Source: Symbiodinium sp. CCMP2592 | Lineage: Eukaryota; Sar; Dinophyceae; Suessiales; Symbiodiniaceae | Assembly: GCA_905221615.1 (NCBI GenBank) | Contig: CAJNDT010004624.1 | Location: 372,001 to 436,000 of the forward strand | Direction of reading: 5' to 3' | Length of the DNA stretch: 64,000 nt | Shown: positions 35,025 to 44,129 of the stretch, piece by piece | Numbering within the stretch: the stretch's first letter is position 1 | Layout: every line of letters starts with the position of its first letter | Translations under genes and position numbers: made by a program | The notes under the pieces: model-generated | Seen by the model: the letters and a program-made list of their open reading frames with translations, nothing else | Databases searched by the model: none | Told to the model about the DNA's origin: nothing

Positions 35025-35395
35025 GAACCTCCCTAGCACATGGGAGCAGAGGGTCACTCCTACACTGTTTGCAATTTCGCTTTTCAACATAATCCGACAT
35101 TGGACATTTACCAAATCAACTGTTGCAGGGGGATCAGGCTTCCAGTGACTGACCTGATCCAACGAAGCTAGGTCACTGGAAGGGAAGTGATTGAGGACGC
35201 TCAGTCATGTACCTGCACAATTTTCGGCAGCCCCCTGTGGTGCCAAGATTAGTCTGAGGACAGGCCCCCTGTGGTGTCCAGATTAGACAAACAATTTGTA
35301 CGGTTGCCGCAATCTGACAAACAGTTGCAACATGAACAAACACATTCCTCTTTTTGTCCTTTGCACTCGTACTCTTGGCCGAATCCATCAGTGTG
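35025..35395 (+). repeat. Right terminal direct repeat (LTR-like)
   Basis: Copy of 15806-16173 with one 3-bp insertion (AAACAC versus AAC context near 35340). It contains the same 11-bp stem at 35139-35149/35172-35182. It is preceded by a short (GT)5 and followed by (GT)n GGTGGTGTG at 35396-35430. Confidence 0.9.
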
Positions 35396-35430
35396 TGTGT
35401 GTGTGTGTGTGTGTCTGTGGTGGTGTGTGT

Positions 35431-35681
35431 GGGCCGGCCTGAACATCCCTCACTATGATGTGTTGCAGCTCAGCACGTCCTTGGAAGTGGATGCTCCCTT
35501 CGTCCAGTATGCGCAAATGATCGCCGCCCTGTACGATTGCAATTTGGTGGTCATCGAGGCCAGTCGCCGCCTGGCCTGGCTCAAGTCGGTGCCTGGCGAC
35601 CCTCGCACGGCGGCCAGCGGCATCCCCTCCTATCATGACTCCCAGGGGCATCGCGGCTACCAAGCGTTCTACCACAACTGA
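35431..35681 (+). CDS. Exon-like ORF, unknown family (copy 1)
   Basis: After the (GT)n tract one frame reads GLNIPHYDVLQLSTSLEVDA, AQMIAALYDCNLVVIEASRR and ends FYHN at TGA 35679-35681. The central CNLVVIEASRR resembles GCNLVVVETYCGW in the next ORF, so the two look like diverged copies. No ATG precedes it after the element, so its 5' part may have been separated by the insertion. Confidence 0.4.
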
Positions 35682-35911
35682 GGACCGAGGGACCGCAGCG
35701 CTTAGAGTTAGTCTGATTCGCCCTGAGAGCTCGTCAGTGCGGAGTTGGAAAGTGCTGCCCTCAGGTGTCCGGCGTTCCTCGTTCCCTGCCTCTTCCATGC
35801 TTCTTATTGCAGCCCTCTTTTGCTCGACTGAAGCCAGGCATTCGCTTGAGCTTCGAAATTTTGCGCAGCCGGCAGAGGTGGCAAGCCCGCCCTCCCCTTG
35901 CATCTCGTGCG

Positions 35912-36226
35912 ATGGCCGTGCCACATTGGCAACGACTTGATGCCGGCATCAATGTCCGAGGAGGTGACATCTTCCACTATGATTTCCGACAAGATGGCAC
36001 CTTTGCCCTCTCAGAGGCTGCCTTGGAGGTCACACTTCTCCTCGCGGCAACGGCCGGATGCAATTTGGTCGTGGTCGAGACCTACTGTGGATGGCAGCGC
36101 CCCGAGCAGATGACATGTCGCATTTGGTTCAAGCAGGTCAGCGATGTCCGCAGTTACATCCGCAACCACACTGACGTGGACTTTGGCCAGCGTCAGGGGT
36201 ACCTCACGTGCTTTCTGAGCGACTGA
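35912..36226 (+). CDS. Small ORF, unknown family (copy 2, 104 aa)
   Basis: ATG at 35912. The product reads naturally: MAVPHWQRLDAGINVRGGDI, ALSEAALEVTLLLAATAGCN, LVVVETYCGWQRPEQ, then RNHTDVDFGQRQGYLTCFLS. It shares the CNLVV(I/V)E motif and order with 35431-35681. A CTTATTGCAG lies upstream at 35804-35813 and could be a splice or trans-splice acceptor. Function not recognised. Confidence 0.45.
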   Translation: MAVPHWQRLDAGINVRGGDIFHYDFRQDGTFALSEAALEVTLLLAATAGCNLVVVETYCGWQRPEQMTCRIWFKQVSDVRSYIRNHTDVDFGQRQGYLTCFLSD

Positions 36227-36421
36227 ACCCGACATAGGGCCTGGAGCGGCTGTGTAAAAATGCTCCGCCCCTCTGTCGCTCAGGTTGGCAGTGCGTCCCT
36301 CACACGCTTTGCTCTTGACTTGGGTGCTCGCCTGTGCTCAAAGAGAGGGGATACTAAGGGGAGGTCGGAGCTCGGACATTCGTCCGTAGCCCTACCAACA
36401 TAGTACCCATTTTCCAGTGCC

Positions 36422-36664
36422 ATGGCAGCCGCCAAGCTGGAGTCACTGGAGGCTGCCCGCCTCTATCATGCCGGGCTCGCTGGAGGGCGCTGGCCTAAAC
36501 CAGGATACATGACACTCACGCAAGCCGTGGTTCAACGACAACTTATGGCGGAGAGCGCTCTCCACCTACAGCTGTACGACGGGATGCTTGTGGTACTGGT
36601 ACAGGCACTCCAGGAACGTGGGCTCCCAGGTCCCGCGTTGAACACCTGGGGTGGCATCGGCTGA
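36422..36664 (+). CDS. Small ORF, unknown family (80 aa)
   Basis: ATG at 36422, six bases after TTTTCCAG, a good acceptor. The product is helical: MAAAKLESLEAARLYHAGLA, QLMAESALHLQLYDGMLVVL. Immediately downstream another frame (to about 36800) reads INDAPVITALFQEVSIPGPF and VFVAHIVVTARSVDTGEHWV before G-rich repeats begin. The pieces may be exons of one gene. Confidence 0.4.
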   Translation: MAAAKLESLEAARLYHAGLAGGRWPKPGYMTLTQAVVQRQLMAESALHLQLYDGMLVVLVQALQERGLPGPALNTWGGIG

Positions 36665-36800
36665 TTAACGACGCCCCGGTGATTACTGCTCTATTCCAGG
36701 AGGTGAGCATCCCTGGACCTTTCGTCCACGGGCATGTGTTCGTTGCACACATTGTCGTCACGGCGCGGTCTGTAGACACTGGAGAGCACTGGGTAGCGGC

Positions 36801-37066
36801 GGTGGGGGGTGGGTGTGGGGGGTGGGTGTGGGGAGTGTGGGTGTGGGGGGTGGGTGTGTGGGGGGTGGGGGTGGGGGGTGGGTGTGTGGGGTGTGGGGTG
36901 TGGGTTTGGGTGTGGGTGTGGGGGGGGTGGGTGTGGGGGGTGGGTGTGGGGGTGGGTGTGGGGTGTGGTGTGGGGGGTGGGGTGTGTGGGGGTGGGTGGG
37001 TGGGTGTGGGGCGTGGGTGTGGGGTGTGGGGGGTGGGTGTTGGGTGGGCCGGGGTGGGGGGTGGGG
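36801..37066. repeat. G-rich GGGTGTGGGG tract (G on plus strand)
   Basis: Irregular repeats of GGGGTGTGGGTGTGG fill this interval. Many runs of four or more G could form G-quadruplexes. Very long open frames on both strands here are artefacts. Confidence 0.9.
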
Positions 37067-37690
37067 GTGCCTTTGCGCAAGGTCATAGCCACCCGGGGCA
37101 TAGTCCGACCTGATACCCGAGGCGGTCATCAACTCTTCGCGACCCGGCGTGGGCGCTTCTTGAAAGAGGGCGGCTTCCGCGACCAACTCTTGGAGATCAC
37201 GGACCTCGAACAGAGAAGTGGGCGCCGCATCGTGATCCGCAAGGAGAATGTGTTTGCCGGGGAGCAGCGTAGAGAGCAGCCACAGCGCGTAAACTTTGCC
37301 CCACCAAATCGGGGCGTCAGCGAGGGCTGTGTCGGCATGAATGGGGACGAAGAGCGCCGAGTGCTTCTCCCCGTGGCGTCCAATCCAGGGTTGATGATGT
37401 GCGGCAGTGTGTGCTTGGCATGCTGGTACGTCGGCACCTCCGCCGTGTCAGTAAAGAGCCACAAGGACTCACACAGGAGGACGCCTGGCTCCATGATCAG
37501 GGGCAGGATCGCCCTCGCAAGCTTCCCGAGGGCCAGTGGGAGAGTGGCATTGCCAACGGCCACATCCGACCCAGCGCGGAAGAGTGTGAGGTCTGCATTG
37601 GTTGTCAGCGGGCGGAAACCATACACGGATGCGAAATCCCACTCATGGTTGCCCACTGCACGCGGTGGTGGTGGCCTCGCTGGGCCAGTA
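37067..37690. other. Non-repeat island, coding strand undecided
   Basis: Several frames are open. One plus frame reads FLKEGGFRDQLLEITDLEQR and RKENVFAGEQRREQPQRVNF. A second reads PEGQWESGIANGHIRPSAEE. A minus frame reads WDFASVYGFRPLTTNADLTL and LPLALGKLARAILPLIMEPG. Each is locally plausible, and I cannot choose between them without expression or homology data. The island sits between G-rich and C-rich tracts. Confidence 0.3.
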
Positions 37691-37993
37691 GTATGCTCTC
37701 CACACCCACCCCCACACCCACACACAAACCCACCCCACCCCACCCATCCCCCCCACCCCACACCCACACCCCGCACCCACCACCCCCACACCCCACACCC
37801 ACACCCAAACCCACCCACACCCCACACCCCACACCCCACACCCCCAAACCCACACCCCCCCACACCCACCCCCCACACCCACCCCCCACACCCACCCCCA
37901 CACCCACCCCACGCCCCACACCCACCCCCACACCCGAGGCGCAACTTACACCCCACACCCCCACACCCACCCCCCACACCCACCCCACCACCC
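37691..37993. repeat. C-rich CCCACACCC tract (G on minus strand)
   Basis: This is the complement type of the 36801-37066 repeat, so the two form a large imperfect inverted repeat around the 624-bp island. It is followed by a purine-rich GGGAGGGGAGGGG stretch at 38015-38057. Confidence 0.9.
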
Positions 37994-38099
37994 CATCCCC
38001 CCGGAGGCGAAGGGCGGGAGGGGAGGGGGAGGGGAGGGGGGAGGGGGGGAGGGGGAGGCCCACCCAAAAACAAGCCCAAGCCATCTAAACCAACATACT

Positions 38100-38345
38100 C
38101 TGGATGGGGGGTGGGTGTGGGGTGTGGGTTTGGGTGGGGTGTGGGGTGTGGGGTCTGGGCTCTGGGGTGTGGGTTTGGGTGTGGGTGTGGGGGGGTGGGT
38201 GTGTGGGGGTGGGGGGTGGGGGTGGGTGGGGGTGGGTGGGGTGGGTTTGGGGTGGGGGCGGGGGGTGGGGGATGGGGGTGGGGTGTGGGTGGGGGGTGGG
38301 GCTTGGATGGGGGGGGTAGGGTGGGCGTGGGAGGGGAAGGGGAGA
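38100..38345. repeat. Second G-rich tract
   Basis: GGGTGTGGGG repeats on the plus strand again. The tract is followed at 38346-38405 by a CCAAACC/CCTAAACC-rich stretch that looks like degenerate telomere-type DNA. Confidence 0.85.
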
Positions 38346-38455
38346 CTTAAAAACCAAACCCAAACCAACAATCCAGACCAAAAACCTAAACCAAGAACCT
38401 AAACCAACATACGGCCACCCTACCCCCCCCATCCATACCTGACACAAGCACCATT

Positions 38456-38696
38456 GGAGTGGTCTTTGTCTCTGAACCATCCACGGATGCCCAGGGTGGA
38501 TTCTCGGTATTTGCGGCTCAACCTGGCCATGCCATTGGCCTCCTTCCCCGTGTGTGGCGCTCCACCGGCGCGGTAGAGGAATTTCTACGTCAATGCGAGC
38601 ATGGGGGCCCAAGAGGCGACCATGGGTTTCGCAGGTATGAGGACCGCCTACGCCTTGATGCGTCGCTGCTCGATGATTGGGCAGCAGAGGTGGTCC

Positions 38697-38698
<2 letters not shown>
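38456..38698 (+). CDS. Exon-like ORF running into the CTG array
   Basis: The frame reads VVFVSEPSTDAQGGFSVFAA, then RSTGAVEEFLRQCEHGGPRG and DRLRLDASLLDDWAAEVVP, before entering poly-leucine from the CTG repeat. The pre-repeat part has normal composition and looks coding; the minus strand is poorer. If translated, the repeat would add a very long Leu/Cys/Ala tract, so an intron or stop by splicing is more likely. Family not recognised. Confidence 0.35.
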
Positions 38699-38747
<49 letters not shown>

Positions 38748-38790
38748 ATGCTGCATGCTGCATGCTGCTGCTGCTGCTGCTGGATGCTGC

Positions 38791-38848
<58 letters not shown>

Positions 38849-39082
38849 ATGCTGCTGCAGCTGCTGCATGCTGCTGCAGCTGCTGCTGCTGCATCATGCT
38901 GCTGCTGCTGCATGCTGCTGCTGCTGCTGTTGTTGCTGCTGCATGCTGTTGCTGCTGTTGCATGCTGCATGCTGTTGCTGCTGCTGCTGCTGCTGCATGC
39001 TGCCTGCTGCTGCTGCATGCTGCCTGCTGCCTGCTGCTGCTGCATGCTGCCTGCTGCTGCTGCGTGCTGCTGCTGCATGCTG

Positions 39083-39123
<41 letters not shown>

Positions 39124-39143
39124 ATGCTGCTGCTGCATGCTGC

Positions 39144-39213
<70 letters not shown>

Positions 39214-39277
39214 ATGCTGCATGCTGCTGGCTGCTGCTGCATGCTGCATGCTGCATGCTGCATGCTGCTGCTGCTGC

Positions 39278-39317
<40 letters not shown>

Positions 39318-39663
39318 ATGCTGCTGGCTGCTGCTGCATGCTGCATGCTGCTGGCTGCTGCTGCATGCTGCATGCTGCATGCTGCTGCTGCATGCTGCCT
39401 GCTGCTGCCTGCTGCTGCCTGCTTCTGCCTGCTGCTGCCTGCTGCTGCATGCTGCTGCTGCATGCTGCATGCTGCTGCATGCTGCTGCATGCTCACGCTT
39501 GCATGCTGCTGCATGCTCATGCTGCATGCTGCTGCATGCTTGCTGCTGCTGCTGCATACTGCTGCTGCATGCTTGCTGCTGCTGCATGCTTGCTGCTGCT
39601 GCTGCATGCTTGCTGCTGCTGCATGCTTGCTGCTGCTGCTGCATGCTTGCTGCTGCTGCATGC

Positions 39664-39706
<43 letters not shown>

Positions 39707-39835
39707 ATGCTGCTGCTGCTGCATGCTGCTGCTGCATGCTGCTGCTGCATGCTGCTGCTGCATGCTGCTGCTGCATGCTGCTGCTGCATGCTGCTGCTGC
39801 ATGCTGCTGCTGCATGCTGCTGCTTGCTGCTGCTG
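38698..39835. repeat. CTG/CAG trinucleotide array, 1.1 kb
   Basis: Over 300 CTG units are interrupted by CATGCTG and CCTGCTG variants. The interruptions create many GCATGC palindromes and a higher-order pattern, for example (CTGCTGCTGCATG)n at 39716-39815. All six frames are open, giving poly-Leu, -Cys and -Ala on plus and poly-Gln, -Ser and -Ala on minus. Confidence 0.97.
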
Positions 39836-40232
39836 CGCTGCCGCTGCGGCCGCTGCCGCTGCGGCCGCTGCCGCTGCCGCTGCGGCCGCTGCCGCTGCCG
39901 CCGCTGCCGCGCGCGGCCGCTGCGGCGGCCGCTGCGGCCCCGGCTGGCCGCTGCTGCCGCGCTGCCGCTGCTGCCGCTGCTGCTGCCGCTGCCGCTGCTG
40001 CCGCTGCTGCCGCTGCTGCTGCGCCGCTGCCGCTCTGCTGCCCTGCTGCCGCTGCTGCCGCTGCTGCCGCTGCCGCTGCGCTGCCGCCGCTGCCACTGCC
40101 GCTGCTGCCGCTGCTGCCGCTGCCGCTGCCGCCGCCGCCGCTGCCGCTGCCGCTGCCTCTGCCGCTGCCGCTGCCGCTGCCGCGCTTCCGCTGCCGCTGC
40201 CGCTGCCGCTGCCGCTGCCGCCGCCATTCCGC
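39836..40232. repeat. GCCGCT/GCTGCC array derived from the CTG array
   Basis: The repeat changes abruptly to CCGCTG and GCTGCCGCTGCC units with NotI-like GCGGCCGC motifs at 39844-39935. It directly continues the CTG array, which suggests point mutation and re-amplification of a CTG hexamer. Confidence 0.93.
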
Positions 40233-40510
40233 TGCTGCCGCTGCTGCTGGTATTGGTGGACATGTTTTGCGTAGTTTTTTTGGCCCCGATGTTCGGGAGA
40301 ACGGTCTCTAACTTCTCAACCCGTGCCCTGTTGACCACACACCGTTTTATCATCTTGCTCCAATCGATTATCGAGGCCGCTCTGCAAGGCGTCCATCGTT
40401 CTCGCAATCGGAGCAAACCCAGTTTGAATTGTTGCTCCGATTACATTCGCTAAACTGCCATGGAAAAACGGTGTACCGTCTGCAATGAGGGTGTCGCCGG
40501 CCTCATCCAT
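40233..40510 (-). other. Minus-strand ORF beside the CAG array, doubtful
   Basis: A 64-codon ATG-started minus ORF (40510 to 40316) reads MDEAGDTLIADGTPFFHGSL and IARTMDALQSGLDNRLEQDD. A second minus frame continues RVEKLETVLPNIGAKKTTQN towards the array. One frameshift would link them into a helical protein followed by poly-Ala or poly-Ser. Possibly a transposon structural protein; not recognised. Confidence 0.25.
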
Positions 40511-40824
40511 TTCATGTTTTGGAATGTTTTGGAGACACAGTTTGTTTCTTGCCCACGCGAGCGGGCGGAGTTAGTTCGTACATGGCTTCAAGCAGAGCAG
40601 ATAGAGCAGTAAAAGGGTGGGTCCGGCCGGCCCTTGAATCCTGAGCTTGAGACTTGTGCCTTGATTAATCAGAGGTTCTTATTAGTAGGGGCCCCCCCCC
40701 GCAAAAAAAGCAACAGAATTAAATTTGCGGGGGCCGCATTAATGGAAAATCATGCCTGGGTTGCTGGGGCTCTTTGGGCTCTATTAAAAACCATAGCAAT
40801 GTATTGAATCTCTATTCGAAAGCC

Positions 40825-41728
40825 GGTTCCCACAGAAGCTTGCTTGTGTATTAAAGAAACAAGCAAGCAATGGCAAAGACCAAAGGCACAGCTCGGCCGG
40901 GACCGGCCGGCTTCCTACAAATGTGAACCCTTTGATAAATGTGTTTCCGTGTGCCTGCGGGCAGGCCCCGTAAGGGGTAGGTCAGGAGAGAATGAAAAAT
41001 TGCTTCCCCGGATAAGCGAATGAATAAGGAAAGCTAGCTTTCTGCGATCCCTGAACTTTTGGAAAAAGCTTGGCCTCGGAGGGCAGCCTCTGCTGGTTCC
41101 CACAGAAGCTTTGCTTGTGAATTAAAGAAGCAAGCAAGCAATGGCAAAGACCACAGGCACAGCTCGGCCGGGACCGGCCGGCTTCCTACAAATGTGAACC
41201 CTTATATTAATGTGTTTCGGTGTGCCTGCGGGCAGGCCCCGTAAGGGGTAGGTCAGGAGAGAATGAAAAATTGCTTCCCCGGATAAGCGAATGAATAAGG
41301 AAAGCTAGCTTTCTGCGATCCCTGAACTTTTGGAAAAAGCTTGGCCTCGGAGGGCAGCCTCTGCTGAAAGGAAAGGGCCGGTTCCCACAGAAGCTTTGCT
41401 TGTGTATTAAAGAAGCAAGCAAGCAATGGCAAAGACCAAAGGCACAGCTCGGCCGGGACCGGCCGGCTTCCTACAAATGTGAACCCTTTGATAAATGTGT
41501 TTCGGTGTGCCTGCGGGCAGGCCCCGTAGTAAGGGGTAGGTCAGGAGAGAATGAAAAATTGCTTCCCCGGATAAGCGAATGAATAAGGAAAGCTAGCTTT
41601 CTGCGATCCCTGAACTTTTGGAAAAAGCTTGGCCTCGGAGGGCAGCCTCTGCTGAAAGGAAAGGGCCGGTTCCCACAGAAGCTTTGCTTGTGTATTAAAG
41701 AAGCAAGCAAGCAATGGCAAAGACCAGT
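40825..41728. repeat. Tandem repeat, 270-288-bp unit, about 3.2 copies
   Basis: Units start with GGTTCCCACAGAAGC at 40825, 41095, 41380 and 41668; the last is truncated after about 60 bp. Each unit contains a 7-bp inverted repeat around GGCCGGGACCGGCC and the string AAGCAAGCAAGCAATGGC. The length steps come from indels near the junction (CTGAAAGGAAAGGGCC present or absent). Minus-strand 60-79-codon ORFs repeat in each unit and are probably not genes. Confidence 0.93.
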
Positions 41729-41828
41729 TTCAAGCTAGTTGCACTAGTAGATTGGAGATCGGCGAGCAGCTCCAGTTGCAGAAATGAAGAGCCACTGCAG
41801 AGCTTTGCATCCCACAAAAATTTCGGGC

Positions 41829-41952
41829 CAAAAACATTTTCTTTAAATGTGGGGTATTTTCCCGGCACGAAATCCTCACGTAATTGAAACGCCTCTTCGG
41901 AGCCACTCCGGAGCCAAAAAATTTTCTTTAAATGTGAGGGATCTTTTTATTC
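41829..41952. repeat. Short dispersed duplication
   Basis: CCAAAAACATTTTCTTTAAATGTG at about 41829 recurs as a near copy at about 41917 (one base shorter), each followed by GGGTATTTT or AGGGATCTTTTT. The function is unknown. Nothing else is seen from 41729 to 42000. Confidence 0.6.
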
Positions 41953-42699
41953 AGAAGCTCGGATTAAGTTCAATTAGAGCTAAAATCGAAACGGCTGAGC
42001 ACTTGTTTTGAATGTATATTTGAAATCAACGTGGTGGTTTCGGCAAGCAATCAAAACACATGAGAACCGTCGTGGTAACCACTTTTGCCAGCGTCAGACT
42101 CCGTCCGGGCCTACCGGTGCGGTATGCCAGGTCTCCTGCATGGAGTCGGAATCGCTGATCGTGCTGGCCGATCAGGCGGGCAGGAGAAGTGCAAGGAAGG
42201 GAGGCTGGTCCGCACACGTGCCGCTGCATCGGGCTTGCTGTTGGAGCAGTTCGTCGCCTGGCGTGGGAACCCCCGCCGCGCAGCTTCGCGAACCGAATGC
42301 CTGCCGCGTCTTGCGAGCTTCTCCCTAACTTTGGAGGAAGGCGACACGCTCGAATTAGATGTGGTGGGCTACACGGGTTCCTGGGCGTTTTGGATTGACC
42401 TGGATTATTGCCGTCGTTGAGGCTGTTGCCTTCCTGCGCGGCGAAGCGCCCCGCCGCCACGTCTGGGATGAAGCCATACCGAGTCAAACCGCTCCCGGCG
42501 ACAAGCCGCCTCATGGTTGTTCCCGCGCAGCACAGCGGGGCGGGACGCGCTAGCAGGACCGGACGGGCCGAGTCGCTTTCCGCTCAGGTGGGCGTTTCTT
42601 CGACAATGACGCGATCGCTTGTGGAAAAAAATGCTGCGAAGCCGGGGCTAGCGTTGCCTGCAATGTTTTCGTGCGCGATCTCTTCAACATCCACCCCGA

Positions 42700-43180
42700 G
42701 CTCTCGCTGTCGACGCCACCCTTGTGGCCTCCTGGCTCCTCGATGCCAGTGGAGCTGCTTGGGTTGGCAGTTGTACGCGAATGGTGATGTTTGACTCGGA
42801 GGGTGGATGTCGGAGACTTAAGATCGGGTATGATTTGTTTCGCTGTGTGAGGCAACGGCTCTTGCACCATTATCGCCGACTGTATGTACAGCTCACTGGG
42901 CGGGTGGTAAAATCGTTACACCGCGAAGGCCAAGAGCTTGCAAGAGGCCTCCAGCTTCCGGCGCCCACGGCTCATCATGTCTATGCATTTCGTGGGCACA
43001 ACATTTGCAATGATGGGTGACAAAGTTCCTAATTACCTTCATCACGCCTCGGTTGTTACCGGTGGTACTTGTTGGTTCCTAAATGCTGGGGGCCACTACC
43101 CCGCTGATCACCAGCGCTGGAAATGCATGTGCGGAGCATCCCAACCCAGCAGGCCGCAAATAACATGGGTGTGCTAGCAC
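42700..43180 (+). pseudogene. Decayed LINE segment upstream of RNase H
   Basis: Two consecutive frames look coding: 42700-43020 (VASWLLDASGAAWVGSCTRM, GQELARGLQLPAPTAHHVYA) and, after a frameshift near 43015, VPNYLHHASVVTGGTCWFLN and YPADHQRWKCMCGAS (to 43177). The second part has a His/Cys pattern like a zinc motif. I read it as the linker between RT and RNase H of a dinoflagellate LINE. The bases from 42001 to 42700 are open in several frames without a clear domain. Confidence 0.4.
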
Positions 43181-43380
43181 ACCGCCGAAAGAGCAGGTCT
43201 TGAGCCACCACGCGATAGGGCGGAGGAGCGCTTATTTTGCAAGCACGTTCCACGCCGTTTTGCCGCACCTCTTGAAATGAATCCGAACGATTTTTTTTTT
43301 TCACGCGCTTCTTTTCCGCCTGCAAGGTAGCTGCCCCAGTATGCTGCCAGAGGCACTTTGTCCAGTCCGTTGAAGAGGCG

Positions 43381-44077
43381 ATGCATAGTCAATTTCGTGC
43401 TTCAACCAACATTTACGTAGCCACTGATGGGGGGGGCAGCAAAAATGATGTAGGTGCTTTCGGGGTGGTTGTTTCTGACGCTGATCTATTTTTTGCCTCG
43501 GGTGATGGTTCGGAGGACCAGTCTCCGTTCAAACAAGAGTTGAAGGCGATTCTATATGCCGCCAAAGGCATGACCCAAGCTGCCAAATGTGGTGCGAAAG
43601 GCCACGTTTGTCTCCTCACTGATTGCCAGACCGCCATCCTGGCTGCACAAGCAATTGACGGCCACACCGCATGCACGTGCCTGGTCAGAGATATTCGCCA
43701 ACTGCTGCAACAAGCGGGGCAAGCAGGCATCGGGCACACCTGGATTTGGGTACCATCTCCTGGCGAATCACCCAGTTGGACCCCTCCCCCGCACATCCCC
43801 GAACCATTGCGCAGATCACATGCGTGCCTTAAATGCTCAAGCTGATGAGGCGGCAGCGAATGTTTTGAGCCGTCGCTTACAAGGATCCTTTCGGCAGAAA
43901 TGGTATGAGTTGGCGGACACCGCCTCGCATTGGGAGTGCCAAAAAATTGACGTTGCCGCTAAGGCGTTTGAACGATTGCATTCGCACCTTACGCAACGTG
44001 TTACCAGAAGCCCTATGGCAATGTGGGCGGTGTTGCATCGTGTTACTGCCCCTGATTTGCGCAATGTCGCATTTTAA
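43381..44077 (+). pseudogene. RNase H domain of a non-LTR retrotransposon, frameshifted
   Basis: The 43381 frame contains an RNase HI-like domain: YVATDGGGSKNDVGAFGVVV (first Asp), FKQELKAILYAAKG (Glu), VCLLTDCQTAILAAQ (second Asp), then HTWIWVPSPGES. The next conserved part, MRALNAQADEAAANVLSRRL, containing the fourth acidic residue, is in another frame (43589-44077), so one indel near 43750-43810 breaks the gene. The second frame continues into a helical tail (FRQKWYELADTASHWECQ) and stops at 44075-44077. The enzyme would remove RNA from the RNA:DNA hybrid during retrotransposition. This copy looks dead. Confidence 0.75.
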
Positions 44078-44129
44078 TTTCATATGATATGACAACAGTG
44101 AATGTGTTTCCCAACGCTGGCTTGCTCGT

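Larger units (their letters stand above)
15806..35395 (+). mobile_element. Giant Penelope-like retroelement with LTR-like direct repeats
   Basis: The element is bounded by direct repeats at 15806-16173 and 35025-35395 that differ only by a 3-bp indel. Removing the nested 8.7-kb element leaves about 10.9 kb. Its plus strand is markedly A+C-rich, unlike its neighbours on both sides. Genes in order, all on the plus strand: a Pro-rich ORF with an HGTS-containing C-terminal domain; a gag-like ORF; after a single TGA, a GIY-YIG + RT ORF; two coiled-coil ORFs; a small basic ORF; an ORF split by the nested element; and a last 116-residue ORF. An N-terminal GIY-YIG before the RT matches the Chlamys/Naiad type of Penelope-like elements. 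The many accessory ORFs recall the giant 'terminons' of rotifers. Whether all ORFs belong to one element is inference from composition and flanks. Confidence 0.75.

Noticed and set aside
36758-38371. Very long open frames on both strands rich in Gly/Val/Cys or Pro/His/Thr
   Set aside because: They translate GGGTGTGG and CCCACACC repeats; length comes from the absence of stop codons in the repeat, not from coding.
38085-40453. Up to 664-codon ORFs of poly-Leu, poly-Cys, poly-Ala, poly-Gln or poly-Ser
   Set aside because: All six frames are open in a CTG/CAG array, so the openness carries no information about genes.
40915-41710. Repeated minus-strand ORFs (FFQKFRDRRKLAFLIHSL-type)
   Set aside because: They recur only because the 270-288-bp unit is tandemly repeated; there are no independent coding signs.
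42111-42514. Several overlapping 60-160-codon ORFs at the LINE remnant's 5' side
   Set aside because: GC-rich DNA open on both strands; none shows an RT motif, so I did not extend the LINE call over them.
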